In this document: one piece after another, positions 1-11,874 of the stretch
Layout of the letters: each line of letters begins with the position of its first letter
How positions within the stretch are numbered: position 1 is the stretch's first letter
From: Ganoderma boninense
Lineage: Eukaryota > Basidiomycota > Agaricomycetes > Polyporales > Polyporaceae
Direction of reading: 5' to 3'
NCBI GenBank assembly: GCA_002900995.3
Contig: CM035305.1
Location: 4,806,908-4,870,907, forward strand
Length of the DNA stretch: 64,000 bases
The notes under the pieces: model-generated
Told to the model about the DNA's origin: nothing
What the model saw: the letters and a program-made list of their open reading frames with translations, nothing else
The model's database searches: none
Position numbers and translations under genes: made by a program

Positions 1-174
1 TTTCCAGCGTTCTCGTCCCTTCCTGCACGACGTCCGTACGTCGTTGTCTCTATCATCCACCGTCCCTCGGATCGTCCACACGTCCCTCGGTCTATTCGCG
101 AGAGCCGACCACCTTCCTCGCACCCTCAGTGACGGACTCGTTGGTCTTTGCCCCATCCACGGTGTCACTTCACC

Positions 175-1786
175 TCAGCCTCCATCCCGCAGTATCATAG
201 CAGAGTCCAGACCGTCCGTCAGTGCATCAACGTCAATCCATGAAAACTCGTTGTGGGCTTCCTCGGCATCGTAGTATGCAGGCATGCGTCGTAAGATTGC
301 CAAGCGTGTTTTGATCACTCGTAGAAGGTGCCAGTAGCAAAGCTGGTGCTTCGCGCTCGGGTATACGGCGCGACAGGCATTGATCTCAGACCAATCCTTG
401 TCCGTGAGCGTGAATACAGCGTCAATATGCCACCGGTCGCGGATAGCTGTGAGAAACTGGGTAAGGTACCGCTCCTTTCCTCCTTTCTCCCCACCGGAGG
501 AGCGGAGCAGGAGGTACGTGATTGGCAGTCCTGAACCGTACACTTCCCCGAGGAGAGCATACAGCTCGAAGCGAGATCCATTTGTGTTGACTGAAGTTAT
601 CCGAACACTTGTCAGAGGAGTCAAATAATAATCTGCAATTACGTACACGTCGAGTCGAGAGCCAACTCTCGAATCCGTCCGCCCCATTGGCCAAGCAGCT
701 CCAGAAGTGCGAACGCCAAGCCAGTGAATCCATCTTCATTTGGGAGGTCTATGGGCTGAACTGAATAGGGCCCGAGCGAATCCCGGGCCTCGTCCAGCAG
801 GATGGATGCTGATTGGACCTCGTCGTCATGCCGCTTCCATTTCTTGTGATCTTCTTGCGCCCATCGTGCATAGACGGCCGCCCGTGAGAAAGCAGGCTTG
901 GGATATTTCCTGAGAACCTCGGTCCAGACCTTAGAAATGAGTATGCAATTAATGGCATACTCGTCTCACGCTGAAATCAGGAACAACCAATACCTGGGAA
1001 ACGGTGTAGTCGGGGTTCTTCAGGATAATCTTGTCTACGTCATCCGGAAGGTCAATTGAACAATACGGGACATGCGATGTCTGGTGTGCGAGAGTAACTA
1101 CGGCCTGATCCGAACCGTCGGAAACTCTGATCGACAGCCAACCATGGCAGTCGAAAGAATCCATTGAGTCCTTGTCCCGGTGCTTTGTCGGGTCGTCAAC
1201 TTTTTGAGGCTTCTTCTGACGCTTCGAATTTTGAGCACAGTTGTACGTGAATGTGGTCTGGGAGCCATTTGACATGGCTGCAGTATGCATGCTCTGATAT
1301 CTGGGAAGATGGTGTTAGTGTCGCAATACATTCACTTACGTACACTTACATAAAACGGAGCTGCAGCCGCCTCCAGATTTGTTCCGCGAGCGCATCTGCT
1401 CGCTCGCGCCGGTCTCCTTCAATTTCCGAGATGGATACGAGGGCCTCGATGTCGCAGACCATGCCCTTCTCCTCAAGAAACTGGAGGAATGCACTGAGGG
1501 GGAGCTCCTCCAGGGCATCGGAGCACGCTTTCTGCTTATTCGCTCCCAGGGGCGGCTTCTTTCCATCAGCTTCTTCGGCTTTGTCCTTACGCCATGTCTG
1601 CTTCCGCACGGCGCAATTCTCACAGGTCTTGGTGCGTGTGGCATGGGCGCCGGGCCCCTTCTTCTTGAAAGGAAAGTCGGTTACCGGCAGGAGTCGCTGG
1701 CATGCGGCGCAGCGCTGAGTGTCCGCCGGTGGACCGGCTCCATTCGCGTCGGGAGCGGTGTCGCCAATAGAACTTACAGTAGACAT
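175..1786 (-). CDS. Mutator-like (MULE) transposase, four exons, C-terminus absent
   Basis: Spliced exons 1786-1350, 1300-994, 929-647 and 590-175 join in frame and give 480 residues. The introns (49, 64 and 56 nt) have GT..AG ends. The N-terminus carries a CxxC..CxxC cluster (CAACQRLLP, then CENCAVRK), as expected of a DNA-binding zinc motif. The second exon has the FTYNCAQNSKRQKK and CHGWLSIRV blocks that I associate with fungal MULE proteins. The third and fourth exons carry the catalytic core: the first Asp in ELALDSTFNTNGSRFEL, which is only complete after splicing, and the second in FTLTDKDWSEINA, followed by QLCYWHLLR. A stop at 175-177 comes before any recognisable third acidic residue. 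The copy is therefore truncated, or it continues through a further exon beyond the left edge. A full-length MULE transposase would cut and paste its own element in the nucleus; this copy is probably inactive. Confidence 0.75.
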
Positions 1787-2960
1787 AATTAAAGACCCAG
1801 AGATGTATCATACAAGCCCAGATAGTATGTACATGCGAAGAGGCGCGACGCGACGCGACGCGTCTTGACGCGTCGCGAAAAAACACCACTGTGTCGGGCT
1901 ACCAACGCGATCACGTGTGTCGCCGAAGGCAAGGGCGGACGGAGTTCCAAAGCCCTGCCCAATTCGGAAAGGCGGGGCGCTTACGGCACCGCCCCCGTCG
2001 CATCGTGCTGGGTGGATTGTGCAGACTAGTGGAGTAGCGCAGTTGGCTATGCCGCCGTTACAAAACACAGAATTTAAGGCGGACATACACCGTAAAGATC
2101 ATGTCCGTAGCGCAGGAGGCTGACAGAACTCAAATAGATACAGACGCCATCTTGCACTGGGGATATTGAGTCGAGTCATAGTCATTCGCATCGAAGCTGC
2201 GATCGTTGGAGAGAAGCGCGACAGGGCCCGGAAGGGGTGACTCGGAACCAATTGGACGCGATGCTTTTCGAGAGCTTCTCTAGATATTTAGATGATCAAT
2301 GTAGCTCTCGAGGAAGGAAAAAGACTGATAGACGGATGTCGCGCTAGTAGCCTGAGGCTTGAAGCTGAACGTTGGACTCGGATGAAGGCTGTGGATCAAG
2401 CGGCTAAGTACTACTGACTCGGACCTGAGGTGAAGGCTCACCCAAGTTGATGCGCCCTGGGCTGCTCTTGTCTGGCTACATTTTATAATTCCTGTAGCGG
2501 AAGCGAGCACGAGAGGAAAAATGAGACTTCAGGAGTAAGAAAGGTCTGAAGGCAGAAGACAAACCTCGCAGGCAGCAAATTCCATTTCCGAGTGGCAGAC
2601 ATAAGCGCACGAGATCCACGTGGCATGTTCCTGCGCGCGCTTTCGATCCCCCGTCACTGCAGGCCTACTTGAACTTGTCTCTGATCATGAAGCGCATACA
2701 AACACTTTGCTTTTGACATCTACCTCTGCTCTGCTTAGTTCCTTCAACTCAGAGATAAACAAACACAAGGGCCGCAAATGATACCAAAGCCGGCGGACTG
2801 CAACCTCCTCGCACCCGAACTTATGTACTAGCGCTGTTTGGAACGAAAACTAAAAATTCAAAAGCCATTTCGGACAGAGAAACTGATGCATTCGGCAACG
2901 GTATGTTTTTTAATACCACTCGAGAGACATATTCCAATTCTCATATTGTTCTTGTGACCA
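1787..2960. other. Intergenic region upstream of the MULE gene
   Basis: No convincing coding sequence is visible on either strand. The stretch holds the GC-rich inverted repeat listed at 1854-1877. It also has a perfect match to the RNA polymerase III A-box consensus around 2034-2045, without a B-box downstream. The right end of the MULE element should lie here, but I could not identify a terminal inverted repeat. Confidence 0.5.
1854..1877. repeat. 11-bp perfect inverted repeat with a 2-nt loop
   Basis: Two 11-base arms, CGCGACGCGTC and GACGCGTCGCG, are separated by TT. They sit next to a run of CGACG units starting near 1844. The repeat lies about 70 bp upstream of the MULE start codon. 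It could form a hairpin, bind a transposase or be chance in GC-rich DNA. Confidence 0.6.
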
Positions 2961-2989
2961 TCACCGCCGAATACCAACATGCTAGCTTC

Positions 2990-3178
2990 GACTTCGCTTC
3001 CTGGCAGACTCTCCCAAGGAATGCCGTGACTGCACGGCCGTTGGTGTGCAACCACGCCGCGCAGAACTTTTGCCTTTTGTCTCTCCCTCCTTCCATCCGA
3101 GAAGTCGAAGGGCACGACCTCGACGCATGCATCAGGTACATCGCGCAGGGACTCGAGTCGGTCTGGTCCATTCTCTCG
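2990..3178 (+). pseudogene. Relic of FX-family exon 3
   Basis: The frame through this stretch ends in HDLDACIRYIAQGLESVWSI and is followed by a GTAAGA splice donor at 3179. It matches the end of exon 3 of the FX gene just downstream, where HDMDICITHIANTFEL is followed by LSTGVLSI and a GTAAGC donor. No matching exons 1, 2 or 4 are visible around it. I read it as the remains of an older tandem copy. The similarity is short, so confidence is moderate. Confidence 0.45.
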
Positions 3179-3250
3179 GTAAGAGGTGCCGCGCGGCTTG
3201 CTTCTTCAGTCTCTTAAGGCTTTGCCATTGTTCGTGGCGCTAATACACCC

Positions 3251-3258
3251 TATAAATT
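3251..3258 (+). promoter_or_regulatory. Possible TATA box of FX gene A
   Basis: TATAAATT lies 170 bp upstream of the start codon at 3428. The match is good and the strand is right, but many fungal promoters lack a TATA box and no transcript start is known. Confidence 0.3.
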
Positions 3259-3427
3259 GAGGACGAAGCTTGATCGCTGCTAAACTCGACGTTATCCCGT
3301 GACCAGAGAATAGAAGAACACCTTTGCTCCCGTCCATTAGCCTGGTTGAAGTTGTCAGCCGCTATTTCACTCTTGTCTCATTCCGCCCCCACCAAGCTCT
3401 CAGTGCTTCAACTTTGTGCGAACCGCT

Positions 3428-4663
3428 ATGCCTGCAGATGATGCTGCCCACTGCAACTCTGGCTGGACCAATAACGCCAACTTGCTCGGCGCCGACGGAG
3501 GCTCGAGCTCAGGTAATGGCAGACTGAACGACATACTACTGGATCACAACATGACCGCGCCGTCACGAAGGGAATATTCATCTGTCAGTAATCTCTTTCT
3601 TTCTGTATCGTCTACTTGATATATTTGACGGTACGCTGACGGGATGTCGACGTAGTTGCTGAACTACTGGCCTATCCCCGTCGCAGGGCTCGCCTGGCTG
3701 GCGCACCTGCATTATCGTCGATATTTTCCCCGGAGAATCCCCCACTTCACACCCCTCAAGCCACTCGAGCTGTACACCTTCGCGGGCCTCGCCGGCAGCG
3801 TACTTGCTGAGCAGCTGCGGTTCTTCGAAAATCTCAAGCAGGACCCCGACCTTCTCGTGCTCACATTGTTCGCTGTGTCCTTGCGCGAGCTGTGGATGGT
3901 CCGCCAAGCGGAGTTCGAAGGAATAAAGCATCTGCACACAAATATGTGGCGCGCCAGTATGTGTGCATTTTGCACCCCTCCCACTGGGGCCGTAGCTGAC
4001 CTCCTAGGACGTATGGTTACGGTTACCTGAAACCGCTGCCACATTAGGCTTCTACCCATCTGCGGGACTCCTCGAGAGGGCAATGTGGATGCACAATCAC
4101 TGGTGGGCAAGTGCCGTCGAATGGAACATTGCCATGTACTCCCTGCAGCCCTTCAGCACAGCTGTCAGTCCACACGACATGGATATCTGCATCACGCACA
4201 TCGCGAACACCTTCGAGCTCAGCACGGGCGTCCTCTCGATTGTAAGCCACCCCCCTCCCTTCCTCCCCCTCCCCCTCCTGTATATTTTCCATGCCACCAG
4301 GGACATAGGACTGACAACATCGTCGTGCATCATGGTACTGACACGCAGGACCGCGCGCTCCCGTTCGCGCTCGTCTTCCTCGGCCTCACGCCGTTCGGGA
4401 TGTGGGTGCGCCTCCTCGCGCGCCCCTCTCTCCGACTCACCCTTCCGATCCACGGACTCCAACGGATCTTGTTCTATCTTTCCGCTTACGTCTCGATGGG
4501 CCGCCAGTACCAGTACCTCCGCTATCCCGCCACTCTCCACGACAAGCACGGCGTGGCGAGCATGCTGTTGGATGTGCTCACCCGGTCGCCGTCCGAGCCC
4601 CCTCAGGTCGAGGAGCTTCGCCCACGGTTGCGGCTTGGGGAGGGTGGTTCTGAGACGTTGTAG
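3428..4663 (+). CDS. FX-family protein A, four exons, unknown function
   Basis: Exons 3428-3583, 3656-3956, 4048-4241 and 4349-4663 join with intron phases 0, 1 and 0 and give 321 residues. The first ATG after a TATA-like site was chosen as the start. Exon 1 codes a polar, probably disordered leader. Exon 2 starts with the hydrophobic stretch NYWPIPVAGLAWLAHLHYRR followed by PRRIPHFTPLKPLELY. Exon 4 begins with another hydrophobic segment, LPFALVFLGLTPFGMWV, so weak membrane association is possible. The protein aligns through all four exons with genes B (6492) and C (44305, minus), and all introns fall at the same places. I do not recognise a named domain. The gene heads a small tandem group next to EFZ copy I. 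Confidence 0.8.
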
Positions 4664-6491
4664 GGTTAGAGACGTAACGTCGGTCTGTGTTGCGGCTGGT
4701 TTTGCTAACTGACGAGCGTTTGAACCCTTCTCCACCCTTGTCACCGTTTTACGCATACGCCACCTGTTTGCGTGCTCTTGAAGTCCTACCAAGTATACCC
4801 TCACTATCGGGCAATCTAGCTCTCACCCTGCTCTGAGTCGTCGTTGATCTGTCATCTTCAAAATACAGGAATATTAGTGCCTTGTGAACATCACTTTCCG
4901 CCCTGAAACACCGGTGGACACTGCGAAACTTTTCTCAAAGTCAAGATTCCGATTCCCTGCCACGGTATGAAGGACGACTAGCAGAAGCACGCGGAGATGA
5001 CTGACATCATCTCGTGTCCAATAGGATTTTGTTTGGTGAGTGTGCTTCCTGTTTCGCTGTCGCAAGCCCTGAACAGTTCCAGACGATCACTTAAGTGAAT
5101 GGCACATTGACAGGAGGCCATAGTGAGACAGTGAATACTGGCAGTACGTCTAATAATTCTACAAGAGGGTGGAGTCAGCTCAACATATATTGAAAACACA
5201 TTAAAGCGCCTCGCCTGCAAAACTACTCGCAGTATCATGGCAAGCCCGAACCTCTTCCCTTGAATCGGCCTGATGCGGCGTTCTGAGTTCAGTTCCGATT
5301 CGACTAAGAATCGGGTATGAGACAGCAAGAGTTGGCAGTGTCACGTGCCGATCGTGGCACCCGGCTTGATACGCATTAATTCGCACGGATTGCCGTGATC
5401 TTCCGTGATCGTCTATGAGCATCTTTAAGCTTAACTTACCTCCTACCTCGACCTTCTGCTTTGCTTTCGACGCGGTCTCTCGGTGCTTAGATGTGCGCTC
5501 ACTCCGAAAGTATGTGCTCGTATGTATCTGCACGCATTAAGGCTGACGACAGGCCCGGTATCTGCAGGTCTTACATTAGGCTCTGGAGGGGATGATGACA
5601 ACGATGTGTAGGTCCGGGACGGGCGAGAGGACTATGGTCGTCTAGCAGTGGAGTGGAAGGGCCGGTCGGTACGTGTTTAACGTCGCGTGCCGTCTCCCTC
5701 TAGGTAGTTGGTCCCGCGCCGCGGCCTTTCCCTGGGCGGTCGGTCGCGGGAGCTGATAGCTTTACGAGCCGTCCGTGCGGGTTGCCAACTAGGGTGAGCG
5801 GGTCTTCCGTCCGTAGGAGCGGGACCATTGGTGACTATAACGGCATGGTGACCTTCAGGAACCTGGTGCCCCATGGCTCGGGTGGGCTGCTACCTGCCAT
5901 CTTCAACGTCTTATGATGCCGTACTATTAATGGTTTTTCAGGGTGCTATCCACTTCAATTATGTTTGACAACGCCATACACGACCCCCGAGCTCGTAGGC
6001 CCTTTTTTCTGGGACGCTGGCTCCAATTTTCCGTCCCTACCGGCTACGTGGCGTCAATTGGACCGTGGCGACTTAGTTCTCGCAGAGTTCCGAGTGCGAC
6101 GTGCTTCAGCGTCCCCTACGCGTCCGGCCCACGTACAATTTGCCTTGCAAGCATTGACGGCAATTGTGCACGCTTAATCTTATGTACTAAAGTGATGTAC
6201 AAATAGACATACGATATAAACAGAGCGCTGCTACTGCTTAAATCGCGAAACGTCGAATCGGACCCGGGCGCCGCTGCTGCGCCCCACTACCCCTCACGTT
6301 TGCGATTTCAAAAGCCGAGGCGCTAGTGTTGATCATCACGTGCACGAAGACGAGAAGGGGATTGCGTGGACGGCACGCCGCCGGCATTGTGTCCATTGAC
6401 TTGCCACAGTCATTGTGCGCCGTCTCGGATGTCCGCCTGCAAGGGCTCGCTTTGAACTACTCACCATATACCCACAGGTAAACCACCCGCG
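4664..6491. other. Intergenic region with one possible coding scrap
   Basis: Most of this 1.8 kb shows no supportable gene. On the plus strand 5965-6177 holds an open stretch of 70 codons (containing WDAGSNFPSLPATWRQLDRG) whose residue mix looks protein-like. It lacks a clear start context, introns or a family match, so I leave it as a possible relic. TATAAA occurs at 6215-6220, 270 bp upstream of the next gene. Confidence 0.4.
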
Positions 6492-7784
6492 ATGAGCCTC
6501 TCAAACCCATCCCGCGGCCGCGAGTCCGAGAATTTGGCGACTCCGAAACCTGACGTTTTCGAACTTGAAGCGGTCCACTATGAAGGAGGTATCAACCACC
6601 CGCAGGAGCAGTCCTTCGTTCTGGACGGACGAACGCAGCGCACGAGATGGCGGACGATCGATGTAAGTTGCCCGAAGTTCGTCTTACAGCGTCTTATCAA
6701 CACTCACCTTGACGCCGGTGGCGCAGAGTGCGAAATACATCCCGGTCTCCGTCTTCCCCGCCGTGTACACGGTGCACAGATTGTACAGAAACTACAGGCC
6801 CCGCAGGCTGCCGACCCTGACCTCCCTGACGCTCCTCGAGCTCTACGTCGCGGCGGCCACCCCGGTCCTTGTCAGGTGTCTATGGTTAGCGGACGCGGGA
6901 GACACCGTCCGCGATACGGACAGGCACACCATTCTACTCGCGGCCAAGCGGTTCCAGAGCGTTTTAAATTCGGATTCAAGCCTTCGCCGGTCCCTCACGA
7001 ACTTAGATGCAAAGATGTCCAAGACCCCCGCTGGACGGGCGGAGCAGGCGCGCCTCCGATGGCTACGGGAGGGTATGTACTGCGAAAAGCCCGTCCTGCA
7101 TCACGAGTCCCACCTGCAGCTTACCCATGATACCGGGCGAAATCGTAATCTTTTAGGAGAGGACCGGTCAGGGAATATCATCCAGAGGGCGGTATGGTGG
7201 TACCGCCACCCGGCCTGGTTCGACCGCAGCATTTGGAACGGAGTGGCGATGCTCCTGCTAGAAGAATACAAAGAGAAACTCCGGGAACACGCTGGACCGC
7301 CAGTCGAGACGCTGCGGCGGGACTGGGACCTGTGCGTCACATTCATCGCGACGTGGACGCAGCTCAACGAAGTCAGTCCCTTCCTCCGTTGTTCAGGGCA
7401 TACTACTGAGAACCCGATCGCTGTCGCCCCCCGTACCTACTGACAACTGTACTGTTGCCTCACGTATCATAGATCCACGAATGGCGCGAAAAGGCGAGGA
7501 ACCTGTTCGCCGCCTCTCTCCCCATGGCGTGGCTCGCGAGGTGGTCTGGGCGGCCCCTGCTCTACCTGCCCATGGGCGGCGTGCAGCGCGTTCTCCTCGC
7601 CGCGTTTTTGTACGCCGACTGGGCATCCACGGCCGGTGCGTCGCAGCACATCAAGCTGATCCGGGACAAGGCTACGTTCGCACACTTGGTGACCGCCGTC
7701 TTCGGCGACTTCGAGAAGGAGCTCCACGGCGCGCAGCCCCCGAAGGACGAGGGCGTGCAGACGGTGCTGAGCTGGTTCGACTAG
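6492..7784 (+). CDS. FX-family protein B, four exons, unknown function
   Basis: Exons 6492-6662, 6727-7072, 7157-7371 and 7473-7784 give 347 residues. Intron phases are 0, 1 and 0, as in genes A and C. Exon 2 opens with AKYIPVSVFPAVYTVHRLYR and then PRRLPTLTSLTLLELY, which lines up with the same exon of A and C. Exon 3 has the conserved W..A..L......D..L.-TF pattern (RAVWWYRHPAWFDRS, then DWDLCVTFIATWTQL). Exon 4 contains GRPLLYLPMGGVQRVLLAAF, a likely amphipathic or membrane-contacting segment. Exon 1 is unrelated in sequence to exon 1 of A, so the N-terminus evolves fastest. The function is unknown. A relic of its last exon follows at 8270. Confidence 0.82.
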
Positions 7785-8269
7785 GGAGTTCAGGCTGCTT
7801 GTATGTAAGTCGAAGTGCGGGCGACGTGTGGCGCGGGCTTAACTTCCCTTCAAGTAGAGTACGCTCACCGTGTCCACGCTAGGCGGACAGAAGATCTATG
7901 TCTAATGCAAACAGGGGCCGATGTATCCTCATGCTTGCATACGATCCAACATGTTCCCTTCGACTATTCTTAGGTCAGCCTCGCAGGCACGGAAGCCCGA
8001 GTTTCGAATCCTAACGAGGTAAAAACTTTCTACGCACGCGGCGATAGTACGCCCTACCTTCGTATGATATCCAGCGACCCTCAATGCGGGCCACCTCAAC
8101 GGCAATACACGGTCATGTCGAATTCCTCATGGTCCACTGCAGGTTGAATTTCGGAGGAACACCTGCACGTAGTCCGGGAAGACGAGAAGGAGGAGGATTG
8201 AAGCGGCCGGCACTGATAGTGACAGTGCCAGTCAATGTTTCCTGCGGCTACTTATCGTCTACTACTTAA
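7785..8269. other. Spacer between FX gene B and the FX exon-4 relic
   Basis: I see no gene in these 485 bases on either strand. Confidence 0.5.
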
Positions 8270-8507
8270 CCTGTTGGATAGCGAGCCGTTGAGGATCCCC
8301 GCCGCATGGCCGGCCAGGTTCTCGGGGCGCCCGCTGCTCTACCTACCCATGGGTGGAGTGCCTCGGTGTCGTCCTGTACGCCGATTGGGCAACCAACGCC
8401 GGCTTCTTCTATCATGTAAAGCACATCCGGGACAAGGCTACGTTTGCGCACCTGGTGACCAGCGTCTTTGGCGAAGTCAGAGTCAGGTTGGCGATCCCTG
8501 AGGCCTG
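8270..8507 (+). pseudogene. Relic of FX-family exon 4
   Basis: The stretch repeats the last exon of gene B in two broken frames. First comes ARFSGRPLLYLPMGGV, then, after a deletion of about a dozen bases, VLYADWATNAGFF and KHIRDKATFAHLVTSVFGE, against LYADWASTAGASQ and KLIRDKATFAHLVTAVFGDF in gene B. Exons 1-3 are missing. It is a truncated, frameshifted duplicate. It ends about 200 bp before the 3' end of EFZ copy I on the opposite strand. Confidence 0.75.
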
Positions 8508-8703
8508 AAGGCGAGGGCGCCGAGTTGTTTCAGTTATTTGATTAGGCTAACTTAGTAGTACGACTCGCTCCACTTTCGTACATTCCCTGCGTCTATCAGC
8601 CTTGGGTGGGCAGGAGGACTTGTGTTATTCTGTACTATACAAAGTTCCAGGTCCGGATATCGTGCTGTGGGGTGGGGTCCCCTGAACCCATGTTCCATTT
8701 TCC

Positions 8704-11700
8704 TCAACCGAGCTTGCGGAGCAGAAGTCCCAACATGTCCTCGATCTTCGTCATCTTGCCGTCCAGCGCATCCAACCTTTCCTCGAGCCCTTGCCCTTCC
8801 GAGCGGTCCGCCGCACTCCCGCCAACGTGGCCAGCCAGCCCGTCGATCTTGTCCTCCAGTGCCTCCAGACGTAGCTTCGAAGCCTTCTGCATCTCGTCAA
8901 ACTTGGCCTCGAGCGCACCAAGCCAAACGGACACGGACTGGCTCGCCTCCACCTGGTGCACCGCGCGTGGGGGCTGGCAGAGCACGAGGGCATGCATCGG
9001 CTTGTGCTTATGCTTGCCCTTGATAGAGTCTTCGCTGGCTTCGCAGACAGTACACAAGAACGTATCGTCTGGCACATGCGACGCAGTCAGCACAGTCGCA
9101 AATGACGTGTACCTCTGGGGAGCATAGGTGCGCACCTTCGCATTCGACGCAGTACCAGCATGCCCGCGAAACCCGAGCCTGACACCCGATGCACAAGAGC
9201 TCGCGGCATGCGATGGGCGCCGCTCTCGTATCGGCGTCGCGGCCCATCGCGGCCTCGCGCTGACACCGCGAGCCCTCAGCCGCGGCGCCGTCCGACAGCG
9301 CCTCTTCTGCGCGCAGCAGGGCATCGTGGGCGGCGCGGTGCGTGCCTCCAAACTCCCGGTGCCGGTGGACGACCTTGCGCACTTTGAGCAGGCGATGAGA
9401 GGGTAGATGGGGGGAATGAAGGTCGGGCCGCCTGTCGGGGCCGATAACCGCCCCAAGGCAATCTGCCTTGTCGCACAGGTCCAGCGCGTCGCGAGAAGGA
9501 TGGCAGTCGAGGCAGATCACGCGAGCCCCAGTAACCCCGGCCCGACAATGCGCACAGTTCACGCCGCTGTGGAGACAGTCCCGTCAGAAGCCAAGATAAC
9601 AAGGCAGCAGAGTGGGGCGAACATACAAGTGTTTGGGGGCAAGGCGCTGTCGGTACTCGTAGACCATGCGGTAGAACTGAGCCTCGGACGGCGTCATAGC
9701 AAACAAGCATCGCTTCGCCCTCTCGAGTTCTTCGCCAGACTCTGTCAATGAGAGAGGCAGGCCGTCCAGATTGGCACGGATGAGCTGCACGTAGTGGCGG
9801 CGTGTGGCCAGGCGCTCTCGGAGGCGAGACTTTGCGAAAAGCCGCCGTCTGACTTGATCGAGAACCGCGCGTATCGCAAAACGCCAGAGACTTCTAGGCT
9901 TGTTTAGGTCCAGGTCATCCAGGGATGGCCAGAATCGCATTGCGTCGCAAGACAGCTTCTTCAAGTAGAAAATTCCGTCGTCGTTGTGGGATATATGGGA
10001 CCATGTGCCAGAGAAGACGCGCCCGTTGTCAGTGAGAGCCCCGCAGAACCGCCTCGGCCCGAACCGTGCAGCATATGTAACGGTGAAGATATACGTGGCG
10101 CGTCCATCCGCGCCCTGCTCAGCGACGCCTACAAGCTTCCAGCGCGTACCGGTGTGCGAAATACCGGAAGCAACGAACTGGTTCTCTTTGAATCTTGCGG
10201 CGTGGAGATCGAACGAGACCATCGGATGGGAAGGATATATGTTGTTTTTTCCGACGTATCCGCACCAGTGTCCTAGTCTAACATAAAGTCAGAATTTTCC
10301 CTACGGGGATGCGCGCATTTTATGGCTTACATGGCATGCAAGGGTCCTTGCGCCATCCGATCCTCCTCGGATTCAATAAAGTCTGGGTTGACGAGAGGTT
10401 CCTCAACGATATCCGTGAAATGATTGAGGACATCTGAAGGGTTGATATCCGGCTCCTCATCAGCGTCGTTATAGACGTGGTCGACGTAGGGCGATTCTCG
10501 AAGCCGATCGAAAGACCACAGCGGGGAAGGATCATGCCAATAATTGAACTAATTCTGTGCATCAGCGAGTATGCATACGCATACCGGAACAACTCACCAT
10601 CTCGAATGCGAAGATCTTGAACTGCTGGGTAGGCTCATGGTTTTGCTGCTTGAACAAGTCTAAGAATATTTGCGACTTAGCTCACAGCCGTCCTTAGGAA
10701 CGAACCACGTACTTTCTAAGTCATGATGGCGATCGCTGACTGCGCGAAAGACCCACTCTAACGTATTGGCGGAATCCCAGAGCTCGTCCTTGTGGAGGAC
10801 AGTTGTCCTTGCGAGGCGTATGACCTCGAAATCACGCTTGAGGAGAAGATAGAGGAGAACGAAGACGTTCTGGGGGAATGAGAGGTCAACACAGTTGCAG
10901 CGCCGTTCGCAGAAGAGTGAATGTCCACAACCTTCTCGATCCTTCCTGGACCGGCTACAAGTATGAGCATGTCCGCGCCGTCGATGTCGTATCTGATGGT
11001 CTCGAGCTTCTCGCGTATCCTGTCCTCCTCTTCTACCACGTAGGTCTCGAACTTCTCGCGCATCGCGTCACTCCACTCGGCACGTCGGAATCCCATTGTA
11101 AGCTCCGTGATGGGAGACCAGACGGAGTCGAGATAGCGCTCAATAAACCTGCGGTTAGCGGGAAGAACGTGTGATTTGACGGCGAACATCTTGTTCAATA
11201 GTTGGTCGATCTGAACGATATAGCGTGTCATAGCCATTTGCCAACCTTGTCCATAATATGAATGGGAATGACAGACACCGCTACCAAAAAGGACTCACCG
11301 ACCGCCCAATATGCCATCCAGTGTAGTAGGCTACAGGCTGTCAGCTTTATGGAACTTTCCAGCAGCAGCATGAAAAACGTACCTCCAGTCGGCGGGACGT
11401 GCGGTAGTAAATGCGTTAGCCTCTCCAACGGTGATGAATCCAGACGCATCATCGTCGAATGCCTCTATTATGGCCTGCAGGCGGGTAACGTTGATGTACT
11501 CCAAAGTCCACTCGTCCTGCGCGGTAACGCGAGTGGGGTAGCCACAATCGATGAAGGTGCGTTCATTCTTTCGGAGCTTATCGAGCTTTTCCAGGCAGTA
11601 GTCCCGCAGCGCGAGCACGAAGTGTCGTGCTTTGACGTTCCCGCGCCACCGCTAAGCAGGAAGTTTCAGTCATCAATGACAAGAGAAGCTACGTGTACTG

Positions 11701-11737
11701 CTCAACTCACCATCTCCTTCCAAATATTGCGAAGGTC
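8704..11737 (-). CDS. EFZ-family protein, copy I; 5' exons lost in assembly gap
   Basis: Ten exons can be joined: 11737-11711, 11651-11383, 11330-11299, 11245-10932, 10869-10713, 10659-10598, 10548-10331, 10277-9627, 9566-9136 and 9068-8704. They give 841 residues, and seven of the exon lengths are identical to intact copies III and IV. The first is the 27-nt microexon (DLRNIWKEM). Bases 11738-11774 are intron, so exons 1-5 must lie in the N run. Next come an EF-hand loop (DDDASGFITVGE), helical segments, the beta-rich domain (YIFTVTYAARF, GRVFSGTWS), a first Cys/His cluster (NCAHCRAG..ICLDC) and a second (CWYCVECE..FLCTVC..HKPMHALVLC). A coiled coil closes the protein. It is more diverged from copies II-V than those are from each other. 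The gene is convergent with the FX genes to its left. Confidence 0.85.
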
Positions 11738-11774
11738 CTATGATATCGAGCAATGAGCAGCCTATTGAGGTTAA

Positions 11775-11874
11775 NNNNNNNNNNNNNNNNNNNNNNNNNN
11801 NNNNNNNNNNNNNNNNNNNNNNNNNNNNNNNNNNNNNNNNNNNNNNNNNNNNNNNNNNNNNNNNNNNNNNNNNN
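11775..11874. other. Assembly gap, 100 N
   Basis: Exactly 100 N characters, the usual placeholder for a gap of unknown size. It removes exons 1-5 of EFZ copy I on its left and the 3' end of the aerolysin-like gene on its right. In the intact copies exons 1-5 span about 1.4 kb, so the true gap is probably longer than 1 kb. Confidence 0.98.

Noticed and set aside
2034..2045. Perfect match to the tRNA/SINE A-box consensus
   Set aside because: No B-box at the expected distance and no cloverleaf can be drawn, so neither a tRNA nor a SINE is supported.
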